Assembly (NCBI GenBank): GCA_030549335.1
Contig: CM060186.1
Location: 23,365,189 to 23,429,188 of the forward strand
Source of the DNA: Pontederia crassipes
Taxonomy: Eukaryota; Streptophyta; Magnoliopsida; Commelinales; Pontederiaceae
Length of the DNA: 64,000 nt
Direction of reading: 5' to 3'
Shown here: positions 1-11,954 of the stretch, piece by piece
Numbering within the stretch: position 1 is the stretch's first letter
How the letters are laid out: the number at the start of each line of letters is the position of its first letter
Position numbers and translations under genes: made by a program
The notes under the pieces: model-generated
What the model saw: only the letters and a program-made list of their open reading frames with translations
Databases searched by the model: none
Told to the model about the DNA's origin: nothing

Positions 1-1399
1 TAATGAATATTTGCTCAAAAAAATAATTCAGAATGAATATTTATACAATGCAAAGGAACTTGAGATAACAAATACCTTACATGTATCTATCAATGTAAAA
101 CTTTCTCCAATCCACAACACTTTTTACCTATAAGAAAGAAACCAGTAAATCTACATTAGTGGTCATCAGGGAAATGCATGAACAGATAATAAAAACTGTA
201 AAAATAAAGAGCAAAAAAAGGAACTTGAAGCTCAAAAAACAAAATAGAATTTTAGCTGGAAAAACTTCCTAATAAAGAGAAGTGTTAATAAATGTGTCAC
301 AATATTGCTTATGTTGGTCATCTCTTTTTGTGCTTGTAGTGGGGAAGAATCACAATAATAAACCTACAATCATGCAGTTTATTAGATCTCAAAAGATGTT
401 AAAGAATAATCTAATAACAAGAATAATCTAATACAAGGAAAACTCCTAAATGGCTCATAATTAAAGTGAATAAATTAAAAGGCAAAAGGCCCATAAACCA
501 ATCATCATTCTTCGTCAATGCTGTCCGGTTGAGAAAAACTCAACTCCCATAAGTTGAAAGATGACACAAACGCCAAAGAACACAAAGATGTCAAAAATCA
601 ACTTCAAAATTCCAAGCAACAACAGCACACCAATGATCAATCCATCAAGATGAAGAGACGTTGATGAGTGTCCATGTGGTAACTTAGGATCTATAGAAAA
701 GGTAATAAACCAATAGAATGTTTGCTCTCATAAGAAGCATTAGAAAATGTCATTTTGCACACATCAACAGGTCAGAAGAAAGGGTTGTGCACTGCCAATA
801 CTAATCACGTGAAGAAAGAACTAGAGAATGTGAAATACTAAGATTAGCAGAAAAAGGTTCAGTGTTAGATGATTCCAACATCAGATCAATTACGCAAGAA
901 CAATTGGTGACTCAAAAAAAGGACCACCAATGGGATCCAAAACTATCAGCTCAAAAAGAGAGACATCAACAGGTGCTGACTCGACTATCGAAGAGGCCAA
1001 GAATCAAGCTTACCATCAAAGGATGGCATGTCAATCTTCTCAAAGGAAAAAAAAAAGAATGGCATGTCGACCTTTACCAAAGGAGAACTAACGAATTATG
1101 GTGGGCCAGGTCTGCAAGGGAAAATCAACTGATAGATGTGGAAAGTCATGTGAAGGAATATCATGTGCCAGAGGACCAAGAAGAGGGCTAATGAAGATGG
1201 GCCAAGTGGATTCTAATGTGTGGTAAAAGAAGGCATGGAACAACGGAACATAGTACGACCCATAAGCACCATAACCCCTTGGTAAATGCATGGCAACCAT
1301 GATAGTAACATAGAAAAGACTTTTGGTTCTTTTTATACCTCCAGAGCTCACAAAATAGAATATCACACTTTGGTTTGGTGTCCTCTAAAGCCTGTAATG

Positions 1400-2138
1400 C
1401 AGAAGCATGATGGAAGCCTGCGAGTTTATCGGCGCTGCGCTCCCACCACCGTCTCGGCCTCCCGCCATGGCTCTTCGTCTGCGTTGGCTGAGGCTGGTGT
1501 CACTCGCCTTCCGGCCTCTCAGTCTGTCACCCTGACTCCGCGGCTGAGACTTGGGACTGCCCAGCCCACGACCTTGCAGGCAGAGATTTCGGTTGAGACA
1601 AGGACATGCACGGAGGTCACGCTGGGGTTAGGGGCATGCACGATGAATAACATCTCAATCTTTGAGGCGTCAGCTAAGCCGGATGTGGCTGGGGCCTCAG
1701 CTGCAATTGGTGACTTTGAACTCCTGCATGACCCGGACATTGTTGCTTTGGTGGCTCAAGCCTGTGGTGTCAGGCGAAAGCGTGTCCCCAACCCGATTGT
1801 TCAAAAGTCATGTGCTGTCCGAGTGGGGTAGGCAGCCTGGATGGAGGATTTCCGCTCTCTTCGGGAAATAGGAGTTTTCATTTTAGGGATGACAGTGTGG
1901 CTCTTGCCAACTACTTTCATTGCCTATTTTTGGCTGCGATGTCAATGGGGCTGCAAGAGCGTGGATGGTTATCGGTGCACAGAATATGATATTGAGTAGT
2001 GTGATGTTGCCATTTTGTTTTCATGGCCTTCTGTTGGCCTTTCTATCAAACTTCTTTTGTAACTCACGATATTATTAATGAAACTTTTGGATGACTACCT
2101 TCTTGCTAGTCATCCTTTCTCGTTTCAAAAAAAAAAAC
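1400..2138 (+). mobile_element. Probable truncated non-LTR retroelement or retroposed transcript with poly(A) end
   Basis: This GC-rich block (about 1400-1870) stands out in AT-rich surroundings. It is followed by an mRNA-like tail with ATTATTAATGAAAC, then CTTTCTCGTTTC and a run of 11 A at about 2128-2138. That tail resembles the 3' end of plant L1-type LINEs or of a retroposed mRNA. The reading frames are short and frame-broken (for example 1286-1831), and I recognise no domain. No target-site duplication was identified, so the class is inferred from the tail alone. Confidence 0.4.
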
Positions 2139-2774
2139 TTGGAGTAGGATAGACAATTAGGATACTAAGCCCAGGACTATTGCTTGACATAGCAATGAAA
2201 GAGGCTTGATTGCGAGTGAATGGTAGAGGTGACAGGCATAAATAAAGGACGCCTCTGTCAAAGTGTTGCAATGTTGAACAAAGGCAATGAAGTCCAGTGT
2301 TTAGGAGAAGGGGGCAATTGATGCATGCTGATATACGATGTCCGATGCCATTGGGCATGGTGGTCATTTAGTGGAAAGAGTAGTTGTGAGAGATGGGCAC
2401 TGGCTAAGGGCAAAGGTGTGCTAGCAATCAACAATCCGCTGCAAGCAGTGGTGGCAACATCTCGAGGCAGCTGATCTATGATGCATGGATCAGAACAGTG
2501 ATGACACAATCAAATTTGACAACGGTGACCAGTGGGCAGCAATTGCATCACAATGGCCAGCGAAGGGATTCACCGCATGAGGATTGGAAAACTCCTAGGA
2601 CTCATAACTAAACTTGACAAATTAAAGACTAGAAGGCACATAATTAAAGACCAACAACTCAAGGACAGAAGGGCTATAAGCTAATCGTTCTTTTGTATCA
2701 CTCGGTTTCCTAGTTATACAACTATCAAAACACACACCCATACAACCATTCAAGAAAGCACAAGCACATGCGCA

Positions 2775-3025
2775 CACAAATACACACACAATTAAAGGCC
2801 CCATATTAAATTGCTACACCAATCCAAATACCTATGAACCCATACCTCCTTTTTTCTGAGATTGTCCTCATGTAGCTAGCTCTTTAACTTTTCGAAACAC
2901 ACACAAAATTGAACGCTCCATATTACATTGCATTACACCAACCCCAAATACATATGGACCCCACAGCTCCTCCTTTCTGATATTGTCCCCATTCCCCAAG
3001 TAGCTAGCTCTAACTTTTTCGTAGG
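2775..3025. repeat. Local tandem duplication, two copies of about 115-125 bp
   Basis: The stretch at about 2775-2890 is repeated with changes at about 2895-3023. Both copies run through ACACACA, CCATATTA, ATTGC, ACACCAA, CCAAATAC and TAGCTAGCTCT in the same order. The second copy has small insertions. No coding potential is seen. Confidence 0.7.
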
Positions 3026-3122
3026 CAAGTGAACAAACATCTTTAAATTGAGTTATATATCTATTAACCACAAGATAGCATTAGAAATCATCAATTTGTT
3101 CTTCAGTTATATAACTATACAC

Positions 3123-3882
3123 CAATGTTATTAGGACCGGACCGGACAACGAACCGGAAAAGTCTCCGTTTCATGTCGAACCGGTCGGATCGGTCGGACC
3201 GGTTAATAATAAAATATTAAAATTTAATATAATTCATCAAATTATTAAATTATTTATGTAACAAATATATAAAAAAATTAGACACCATGAGATAAAAGAT
3301 TACAATAAAATTAAACTATAATATTTTAAAGTCTAACAAGTTTAAATCATAAAATAAAATATTATAATCATATTTCTTTAATAAGATAAGATATTTTATA
3401 AGAAATGTTAAAATTTCCTCTTATTATTAAAAAGAAAATTAAAATTCTCTATTTGCCATTTCTCTCTCTTGTTTCCACTTCCCCACGTCTCTCCACTTCC
3501 CTCGTTTCTCTCACGCAACTCTCTTTCCCAACATCATTATCTCTCTCACGCATCTTTCTCTCTCTTGTCTCTCCACTCTCTACTTCTCAACTTCTCTCTC
3601 TTTCCCAATGTCTCTCTCTCTCACACATCTCTCACGCATCTCCCTGCTGCTCCACGCGTGCATGCATCTCAGTATCTCACCTCCGATTCTCCCTCTCTCA
3701 CATCTCTCTCTAGTTCGCGGTCTAACCCGGTTTTTTCCGGTTTTATCCGGTTTTTGACCGGATTTGACCGGTTTAATCCGGTTCAAAAGGTAGTCCGGTT
3801 TTAGTCCTCAAATTGAGCCGTATTAGCAGGCGGTTGACGGTCCGGTCGGACCGGCCGGTCCGGTCCGATCCTGACAACACTG
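3123..3882. mobile_element. Non-autonomous hAT-type DNA transposon with 8-bp target duplication
   Basis: The 760-bp element has terminal inverted repeats: CAATGTTATTAGGACCGGAC on the left and, read inward from the right, CAGTGTTGTCAGGATCGGAC. The duplicated target CTATACAC flanks it exactly (3115-3122 and 3883-3890). CA(G/A)TGTT ends with an 8-bp duplication are the hAT signature. Both subterminal regions are packed with CCGGTC/GACCGG motifs, as expected for transposase binding sites. The middle is AT-rich on the left and a CT-rich stretch (3470-3710) on the right; the ORFs there are low-complexity and no transposase is present. It sits in intron 5 of the MAPR4-like gene, or in that gene's 3' side if exons were lost. 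Confidence 0.92.
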
Positions 3883-3985
3883 CTATACACTCAAACCACT
3901 TTCTGCAATATTAAGCATTTCCAAGTGAGGAGATGGCAAGGATATATTTGAAGGTGGAATAAACAGATGCTTGAAATTTCAATAC

Positions 3986-6156
3986 CTCAGAACTAGAGAG
4001 CCCATGCAATGAATCAGTTAATCCATCACCTGCAAAATGAATGAAAGATATAATATCTATTCAGCTTGTAAAGAGACCCATTTTCCTTTAGGAACATTTA
4101 AAGAAATTCTTTTGTCAAAACAAGAACGATGAAACAGCATAAGCTTACACATCCAACATTTACCTGTAAAGTTTCCTGAGACAAAGGCTCGTGATGCATC
4201 TCTGGAGTCCGAATCGTTAATTCAAAAGAGATAAGTAGGAAATTGTGAAGTTGAGAAATGGTTACACTTTAAGTTCGTAAATGTAGGCTGATTTGTACAG
4301 GAAATAGAAAGTAGAGAAATGAGCAGAATTTAACAATGCAATGGGAAAGAGAACTGTTTTCCATCAGCACATTATGAAATTAAGGCTAGTTGTTTCGCTG
4401 CAGTAAAAGAACTTCAAAATCTGATCAGACTAATTACCAACTAGGTGATTCTGTACACACAATTTCCTTTTGGTGGTATGCTGACAAAGTAATATAGCAA
4501 TATAACTGTAATGCGCTTTGTGAGAGACATACAATGATACCCCAACTCGAATCAAACATTCACTTGTAACTCATCCAACAGAATAGATCAGAATCATTCA
4601 TTCAGCAAGCAGACTGAAACAGAAACCAAGAACTATCCTTCCTAAAGCGTTAATTGATACAAAGAGTCCTACTTACACATGCTAGCAAAAAAAATTTTTT
4701 TTTTTTTTTGAGGAGATGCTAGAAAAATAATATGGCATATAATTGCAATGTGCTTCGTGAGTATGATAGACAAGTTGCATCTACATAGTGCCATATCAGA
4801 TATTTAGGCACAAAGGAAGTTTCTTTCACAGCATTGCTTCAAATATCAAATCATCATAAATAGAATAGCGTCATCATTCTTATTTGGGTAAATCTTATAA
4901 AAAAAGCCTAAATTTTGATTTTATTCTCAAATCTATCCTGAACTTTTATTTTTACGTGAAAAGTCATGAACTTTGAATTTGTTTTCAAATCTAGCCTAAA
5001 CCTATATTTTTGTGAAAAACTCATTAACTTTAATTTAATTCTCAAATCTAGCCTAAACCTTTATTTTAAACTTTTTAAATCAGTTATAAATATAGTATAT
5101 TATTATAGACAAGTCGCAGTAAATAAAAAAACTAAATTTAAAATATGTTTTACAACTTTGACAGTAAATTAGTTTAAATTATATTTTTTACATCGTACCG
5201 ATCTTATTTTATCTAATTACAAAATAGGCTAAAATTTAAGCTAATTTACTATCAAAGCTGTAAAAAATATTTTAATTGTCTATGCAATGGTTATTGAATA
5301 TTATTTTTTTAATAAAAATATAATAATAGACTATATTTATAAGCAATTTAAAATTTTTAAAATAAAAGGTTATGTTACATCTGAGAATTAAATTAAAGTT
5401 CGTGAGTTCTTATGCTAAAAGAAAGTTTAGACTAGATTTGAGAATAAAATCAAAGTTCATGACTTTTTCAGCAAAAAAAATTGAGAACAAAACCAAAGTT
5501 TCGGTATGCAAAAATTTACCCTTCTTATTTTGTATAGATTAGAAAGAGATAGCACACATATAAAAAATCCATAAAATGAAAGCACTAGAAGATAAAAGCT
5601 ACAACCTGCCAGAGAAATGATGGTATCCTCCTCCGGGGCCATAGTGCGATTTTCCCTTAGTAACATCGAAGACGGATCTGCCAGTAAACCCACCCAAGAC
5701 TTTCTTTTCAACAAAATCTCAATATTTCACCCACCCAAAAAGAATCGAAAATATGCACTAAAGAAGAAAAGAAATGAACTGTAGAATGCGGATTACCCCA
5801 GAATTCCAAGAAGAATGGGTGAACCCTCATCGGTCCCGTTGTATAGAGCTAACTCCTCCACAGTCCAGAGTTTCTGCTATCAGAAACAAAAAAAAAAGAA
5901 AAACAAGAATCAACCTAAACGAAAATGAATTCTCAAACTTACACCGAAATAGATATGGATCTGCCTTCATCCAAAAACGTTAAATGGATCAAAGCTGCAG
6001 AGAGCAACAGTGATCAAAGAAGAAGGGGGAGCTGAGGAACCGCACCGGGCGGAGCTTGCTGCGGAGCGGGTAACGTACGACGATGGCGAGGATGGCGACT
6101 AGGAACCCTAACACGAGCAGCGTTCTCATCGCCTTCGACGGGAGCGGCAACGCCAT
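3986..6156 (-). CDS. MAPR4: MAPR4-like membrane-associated progesterone-binding (cytochrome b5-like heme/steroid-binding) protein, 5' part
   Basis: Five exons can be joined in frame on the minus strand: 6156-6046, 5873-5797, 5677-5606, 4201-4164 and 4029-3986. They give 114 residues, all with GT-AG borders. Residues 11-27 (TLLVLGFLVAILAIVV region) form an N-terminal membrane anchor. From about residue 38 the cytochrome b5-like MAPR fold follows: LWTVEELALYNGTDE, PILLGILGSVFDVTKGKSHY, GPGGGYHHFSGRDASRAF and FTGDGLTDSLHGLSSSE. This matches the plant MAPR4 type (Arabidopsis At4g14965) closely from memory of the family. MAPR proteins bind heme or sterol-like ligands at ER or plasma membranes; the ligand here is inferred. 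The ATG at 6156 starts just before the anchor. The C-terminal half is not found between 1 and 3985, so the gene is cut by the window edge or disrupted. Introns 3 and 5 carry a MULE and a hAT element. Confidence 0.92.
4886..5521. mobile_element. Non-autonomous Mutator-like (MULE) element with 9-bp target duplication
   Basis: This 636-bp element begins GGGTAAATC and ends GATTTACCC-like (AAATTTACCC). Long, imperfect inverted arms carry repeated phrases such as CTCAAATCTA, CATGAACTTTGA and AACTTTAATTTAATTCTCA. It is flanked by a perfect 9-bp duplication TTCTTATTT (4877-4885 and 5522-5530), the length typical of Mutator-like elements. No coding capacity. It lies inside intron 3 of the MAPR4-like gene. 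Confidence 0.9.
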
Positions 6157-8299
6157 TCAAAGAAAGCTCTCTTGGAGGTTTTGCTCAGAAAGAGAAGTCG
6201 ATAGTTTTTTCTTGTACCGGTAGGAAGGCGACGACCAATATACGACCCTGCGCGTATTACTATTAAAAAATGTGGCCTCCAAAGATGGGCTGAGGAAGCC
6301 CATATTTCCAATTTCCAATTTCCAATGCTCCTTTTGACGCCCCTAATTTTCCTCGGTCATGCTCCGCCGCGCCTTCATGGTTGCTACTTCTCATTTGACA
6401 GCTGCACTTTCGCTGCATTTGGGGACTGTCGAGGAAAGCAACGTGGAAAAATCAACTCGTAGTAGGGTTGAATTCCGAATTCTCGCTGGATGCTATTAGT
6501 CTCAAGTTCGAGTTTCGGAGTCGTCATCTTGGTCAGGGAATAAGTTTTTACTGCTCTAACTTTTCGACTTCAGATTAGTCGAGTGCTAGTAGCTTCGGAT
6601 ATCGGAGGCCTCCCGTAGACCCGGGCCGGCACAAAAAAAAATTGTTTTGATCAAAAGGAGGAGAGAGTAAACTTTCAAGTTTTTTTTTTACAAAAAGTAA
6701 GTATAATATTTTTCACCAACATCAAATGAAAAAGTAACTAGAAATAAGTGGGCTTCGATTTGATTTTAGAATCATTGATTGTAGAAGAGAGGAACTAAAG
6801 AAAAAAACAATTATCTGATCACCCTCTCTTTGTCTTCCTAACCACCTTATGCTTATGTCTGAGATTGAGAGAGATGAAGAGAGGAGAAATGAGATATATT
6901 TGCTACTACTAACATAGATAAATTATTGCCAATTTTACACAAGTACTATATATGTTATTTTTTAAATTAATCCTATTATCATATATTTTTCTTATTGTTT
7001 GCATAAGTCAGAATATGTAACACCTTAAAATTCAAATTTATCATATGGTGAAGCCTTCCCTCAAGATTGCTACTATTCTTCACCAAAGCGGTCAATAAGA
7101 ATGTCACATTGGTAGAAGACTTATAATTTTCTATTTTTATTATATTACTTAATTTTTTAAAATTATTTTATTCATCTATTTTAAAAAGTAAAAAAATAAT
7201 ATATATACATGTAAGAGGAAAAGATAATTTATCAATGAGAGAAAGAGAGAGATGGTTTAATTTGGTAACAAGAGAAACGATTTGATTTGATAATAAAAAA
7301 GGAGTTAGGGGTTAATTTAATTTGAAATTTTTTATTCTTTCTCATTCCACTAATTTGGTGGAATGAAAAATGTAGTGTTTGAAGAGTTTAGCTATTCCAC
7401 TCCACCCCTCATAACTTAAATAAAAATGTAACGAAGTATAATTTAACTAATTTTATTCCTTCATATTCCATCCCACCCCTCCAAATTTCTCGATCCAAAT
7501 AGACCCTAAACGTAGATCATGGTGGAAACAATAGTTTTTAACAATACAACAATCTAAAACAAATTTAAGCCTAACGTTAACATATAGCATGATCTAAAAT
7601 TCTTGTGTCTATTTCATCATCAAGTGCAATACATCTAACCAAGAATCATCTTATACATAATTTCATTTCAAGTTCATAAATCCATCATAAGGATCATTAT
7701 AACTTCAAAATTCAGAAATTAAATCATAATTACGAGGCCTCATCTAAACTTGTATCAAGACTACATCGTAATAAATTTCATGCATAACCTTTTAGCACCA
7801 AACTAAACATACTTTAAATTTCCATTCTTTAGTTCATCTAAGTATCATTATGAACTAAAAACGATGGTCATAAAAATCAGCCTTAAACATACTTAAAAGT
7901 TACGAAAACATAACAACAATATTAGATCATGGTTAAGGCATTCTTAGGCACAAATTTTAGCATATAAAGAATTCAAAATAAACTAAGGCATAACAAATTA
8001 TACTTATCATAGAAAGTACTCATAGACATTTGTACTATCCATTACTAGCATAAACCTAAGCCTAACATCACCCTTGAACATGCATAGCCATCAAGAAAAC
8101 ACCCCCAATGACTTAGAACCTAAAACCACATCTTTTAGTATTTTCAAGATCTTTCAATCTCTAGTTGTTCCTTCTATTCAATCTCTAGTCGTTCCTTCTC
8201 CTTGCTTCAGGGTTCCTCACATCCTCAATGCCTCCAAGTTCGCCATCTTGCTTCTCTATTGCAGTCCACAACAAGAAAGAAGATAACAATGGAGATGAT
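6157..8299. other. Upstream flank of MAPR4-like gene; AT-rich, no gene seen
   Basis: The first 300-400 bp would hold the promoter of the minus-strand MAPR4-like gene; I could not pick a convincing TATA box. From about 6620 the sequence is AT-rich and repeat-like. A stretch at 7320-7510 with TTCCATCCCACCCCTCC and a nearby CATTCCACTAATTTGGTGGAATG palindrome looks like the end of a miniature transposon. Its partner end was not found. Confidence 0.5.
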
Positions 8300-8640
8300 G
8301 AAAGGAAAAGCATATTGATAAAAAAAAAGGATAGATATGTGATTGGTAGTTTGCTTTACTTAATGACATATAGGTCAGATATCACTTTTAGTGTATGCCT
8401 ATATGCTAGATTTCAATCTATGCCTAAAGAATCATATTTAGTTGTCGTTAAGAGAATAATGCGTTATTTGAAACATAATTGTGTCCTAAGCATTTAGTAT
8501 AATAAGAACTATACTTTTGATTTATATGACTACATCGATGCAAATTTTATTGGTTTCAAAGTTGATAGTACATAAAAACACTAATGAGATATGTTACTTT
8601 CTTGGCACCTCTTTCGGATTAACAAGAAGAAAAACTTCTG
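8300..8640 (+). pseudogene. Decayed Ty1/copia reverse transcriptase/RNase H fragment
   Basis: A frame at about 8337-8494 reads YVIGSLLYLMTYRSDITFSV, then CLYARFQSMPKES and VKRIMRYLK. This is the well-known junction between reverse transcriptase and RNase H in Ty1/copia polyproteins (family form: IGSLLYLT.SRPDI.FSV). Downstream, a broken frame reads DYIDANFIGFKVDST, equivalent to the RNase H start (DADFAG.K.DRKS), followed by stops and frameshifts. Nothing is intact and no LTRs were found. Plus orientation. Confidence 0.85.
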
Positions 8641-9919
8641 ATTGAATGTTTGGCCAATATCATAAACTTCGAAATTAGGAGGGAGAACATGTGACTTCTA
8701 GTTTAAGGATCCAAATCAAACCAATGCAACTCCTATTGATTCTTGACATGCTCAAATGATTTATGATATTGATTTGGAACTTCTTTTGCGCCGACATAAC
8801 TTTATGATATTGATTTGGGCATTATCAAAAGATAGTACGTAGTCTAAGAGAGATAAAGTCGACAAATGTATGTTGTTTGCCTATACTTATGTAACCAAAG
8901 AACTAAAAGAGGGACTAGTAGTGTAACTGAAGACAAAATAGTAGAACTATGTGGCATAATAAAAGAAAATATCGAAAGACATTGTTCTTGTTGTGCAAGG
9001 ATACTCCACCCAAAACAACAAAAAAGATTTCATGTGAGGGGTTGACGCATGCTTTCCTAAAAGAGAGTGCACATCTATCATGACGCTAATCCCCCAATGA
9101 CCTTATAACATAGATTGTATGGTTTTTCATGACATACCCTTAAAGTTGAGAGCCCTTCCGACTAAAAGAAAATAGTAATTAAAGATGAAAGAAAAACTAA
9201 AAGAAGAACATGAAAGATAATGTTCTAGAGATGATAAACAATAATGAGACTTGAATTTTAGGGCATTACCACTACAAGAAAATCATCGATTAGTGACGCA
9301 GCAATATAGACTCCAATGCATCGCTAACTCGACGCTAAATACAATAGCGACGCATTAGCGTCGACTTCACGCCACAGGCTTTGTGATGCCATATTTTCGA
9401 TGCTAATAGCGTCGACTTCGCGCCTATAGGTATGTCGACGCAATTACCGTCGAACGGTGGCGCTAATGCGACAGTATAATGACGCGAAATGTGTCATTGT
9501 GAAGAGCCAACATGCGTCGCTACTCCGACTCTAAAGAGGCACTAAAATTATCGACGCTCATCTAGCGTCGAGTTGGCATTACGTTGCGACGCCAATCGGA
9601 CGCTAATGTGGCGCTATAATTCATTTTTTTGCATCTCTAATGTGACGCTAAGAACAATATGTCCACCCATAGATAATTGTCACCTTCCTCATTCAGCCAT
9701 TGAATTACATTACAGTAGCGCTCCATTCAAATTACATTACATTCAAATCCACAGATGAAGCACCATCAAATTACATTACATGTGCATATACATTTTCATT
9801 ATATCAAATTACATTACATCACATATACATTTCTATTACATAAAATCACATATATCACAATTAGATGATCTAAGTTCTACGGATGTCAAAGTCTACGACA
9901 GAGAAGATGGGCCACCGGT

Positions 9920-10475
9920 GCGTTGGAGGAGGAGGAGGCGGCGGTGGCTACGGAACAGAGGTGGAGGAGGAGGAGGCGGCGACGTCGGAGTAGAGGTGGA
10001 GGAGGAGGAGGGGGCTGCAACGGAGACGGAGCCGAGGTGGAGGAGGAGGCGATGGTGATGTCAGAGTAGAGGTGGAGGAGGAGGAGGGGGCGGCGGCGAC
10101 GGAGAAGAGGTGGAGGAGGAGGAGGCGGCGGCGACGGGGAAGAGGTGGAGGAGGAGGAGGAGGAGGAGGCGGCGGCGACGGAGAAGAGGTGGAGGAGGAG
10201 GAGGAGGAGGCGGCGGCGACAGGGAAGAGGTGGAGGAGGAGGAGGAGGAGGAGGCGGCGGCGACGGAGAAGAGGTGGAGGAGGAGGAGGAGGAGGCGGCA
10301 GCGGCGACGGAGAAGAGGAGGAGGAGGAGGCGGAGGCAGCGGCGGTGGAGCAGAGGTGTAGGAGGAGGAGGCGGCGGCATCGGAGCAGAGGTGGAGGAGG
10401 AGGCGGTGACGTCAGAGCAGAGGTGGAGGAGGAGGCGGAGACGTCGGGCATGCATCAATGGAGGAGGATGAGGAG
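9920..10475. repeat. GGAGGAGG/GGCGGCGAC minisatellite block inside the CACTA element
   Basis: About 555 bp of almost pure purine trinucleotide repeat on the plus strand (GGTGGAGGAGGAGG, GGCGGCGGCGACGG, GAAGAGG units in irregular tandem array). It is open in most frames on both strands (up to 233 aa, 9886-10587 minus) only because the repeat lacks stops. The predicted proteins are Arg/Gly/Glu or Ser/Pro runs with no domain. Confidence 0.88.
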
Positions 10476-10914
10476 ATGAGGATGAGTGGTTAAAAGGGGG
10501 AAAATGTGGCGTTCGGGCAGGCAGAACTGTCCGATTAAATGAAAGGACGGTTCGGATTCGTTCTTCAACGAGTACACGGATCACCATTTAGCATCGCAAA
10601 TTGGGCGACGCTATTGCGTCACCAATGTGGCGCCACATTAATTCAATTCTGATAGATAATTAATTCTAAAATATGTGAAATAGCATCGTAGATTAGCGAC
10701 TCTAAAATTGCGACGCTAAGTTGGAATATAGTGTCGCATTGGCATCGACAGTTTGAGGCGCTAAACTAGCGTCACAAAATGGTGACGCTATTCTGACACT
10801 AAAATGGAGTAGCGACAAAACTGTCGACGCCATTAGGAAGCTGTTGTGTCGCTATAGGTATGTGGCGCTAATGCGTCGCAAAGGTGGCGTTAAAGTACTA
10901 TAAAGTTATTAACT

Positions 10915-11040
10915 ATGTATATATGTATGTATATATGTAATATATATATATATATATATGTATATGTGTATGTGTATATGTATATGTATATATGTATGTA
11001 TATGTATATATGGATATGTATATATGTATATGTATATGTT
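10915..11040. repeat. TA/TGTATA-rich microsatellite
   Basis: Alternating TATATG, TATGTATA and (TA)n units across about 125 bp, internal to the CACTA element. The ORF over it (10915-11124) is a tyrosine/isoleucine artefact. Confidence 0.85.
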
Positions 11041-11913
11041 TATCAATGTTGTCTAAAAAATTTGAAAGTCATACGTCAATCAAATGAGGCCATTCTAAGA
11101 AGTACCAAAATGTCAGATTTTTAAGAAAAGTAATTTTTAATATTTTTTTAAGCGCACGAAGAAAAATAGATGAATACTCTTTTCAAATTTGGATACAAAA
11201 AAAATTCTAATAGAATCAGCATTTCTCAAAAAAAATTGAAAACTCTATGCCAACTAAATGGGACCCTTCTGAGCACTCCCGAAAGATACGATTTTTTAGA
11301 ACGCACATTTTTAAATTTCTTAGGTGAGACAAAAGTTTTGAGGAATTTTTATAAATACAAAAAATATATTTTGAGAATGGGAGAAAACAGAAAATATGTG
11401 AAACGTGAAATGTTTGTGCCGCCCAACCTTCTCGAGCACTTCAAAACGCTTATTTTTTCGTAGCAATCCGATCTAGGACCGCGAAGAACCGATCATTTCT
11501 ATTCCGAAATTTTGCCCATTTTATTGAATTTCTTTCGACCTCCGATCGTCGTGATTCTTGTGTGGGTGAACAGCTTGTGTCAATCTCTACGAGTTCATAA
11601 TTTTTGTTTCGACTAATTCCCGCTGGACTCACGTCAAAGACCGTCGAAAGACTTTTTTTCTAGGTTCTTAACTCTACCGTACGACCCCCAAAAAATACTG
11701 AAAATCTGTGTTGCCGTGCTCTATGGGAGGTACAAATTTTGTGATGATCCAACGGTCAAATCTCCGACAATCATCATTTGAATTTCTTAACAAATGAAGA
11801 AGCACTATTTCTTCGATTTTGAAATTTGGGAATTAGAGTATAATGCATGTATAACATGACATATTAACTTTTGTATATTATATAATAGAATAATATAGTA
11901 TAGCATGGTGTAT

Positions 11914-11954
11914 AATATAGTATAGTATAGTATAGTATAGTATAGTATAGTATA
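11914..11954. repeat. (TATAG)n pentanucleotide repeat
   Basis: About eight consecutive TATAG units inside the right half of the CACTA element. Confidence 0.88.

Larger units (their letters stand above)
1..3114. other. Intron 5 or flank of the MAPR4-like gene, filled with decayed repeats
   Basis: No exon of the neighbouring MAPR4-like gene could be recognised here, although its last exons must lie to the left on the minus strand. Two similar stretches near 437-545 and 2585-2705 (both starting GGAAAACTCCTA) may be remnants of one LTR-type repeat. An ORF at 862-1191 (109 aa, lysine and glutamine rich) matches no family I know. A retroelement-like 3' end lies at about 1400-2138 and a local tandem duplication at 2775-3025. 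Confidence 0.6.

Noticed and set aside
862-1191. 109-aa plus-strand ORF
   Set aside because: Not linked to any family, no start context or splice partners; kept only as a note in the intron description.
3405-3804. Ser/Leu-rich ORFs in the CT-rich part of the hAT element
   Set aside because: Low-complexity CT-rich sequence; no transposase motif.
9886-10587. Long open frames on both strands over the purine repeat (up to 233 aa)
   Set aside because: They are produced by a GGA/GGC trinucleotide array without stops; all frames give runs of Arg, Gly, Glu, Ser or Pro and no domain.
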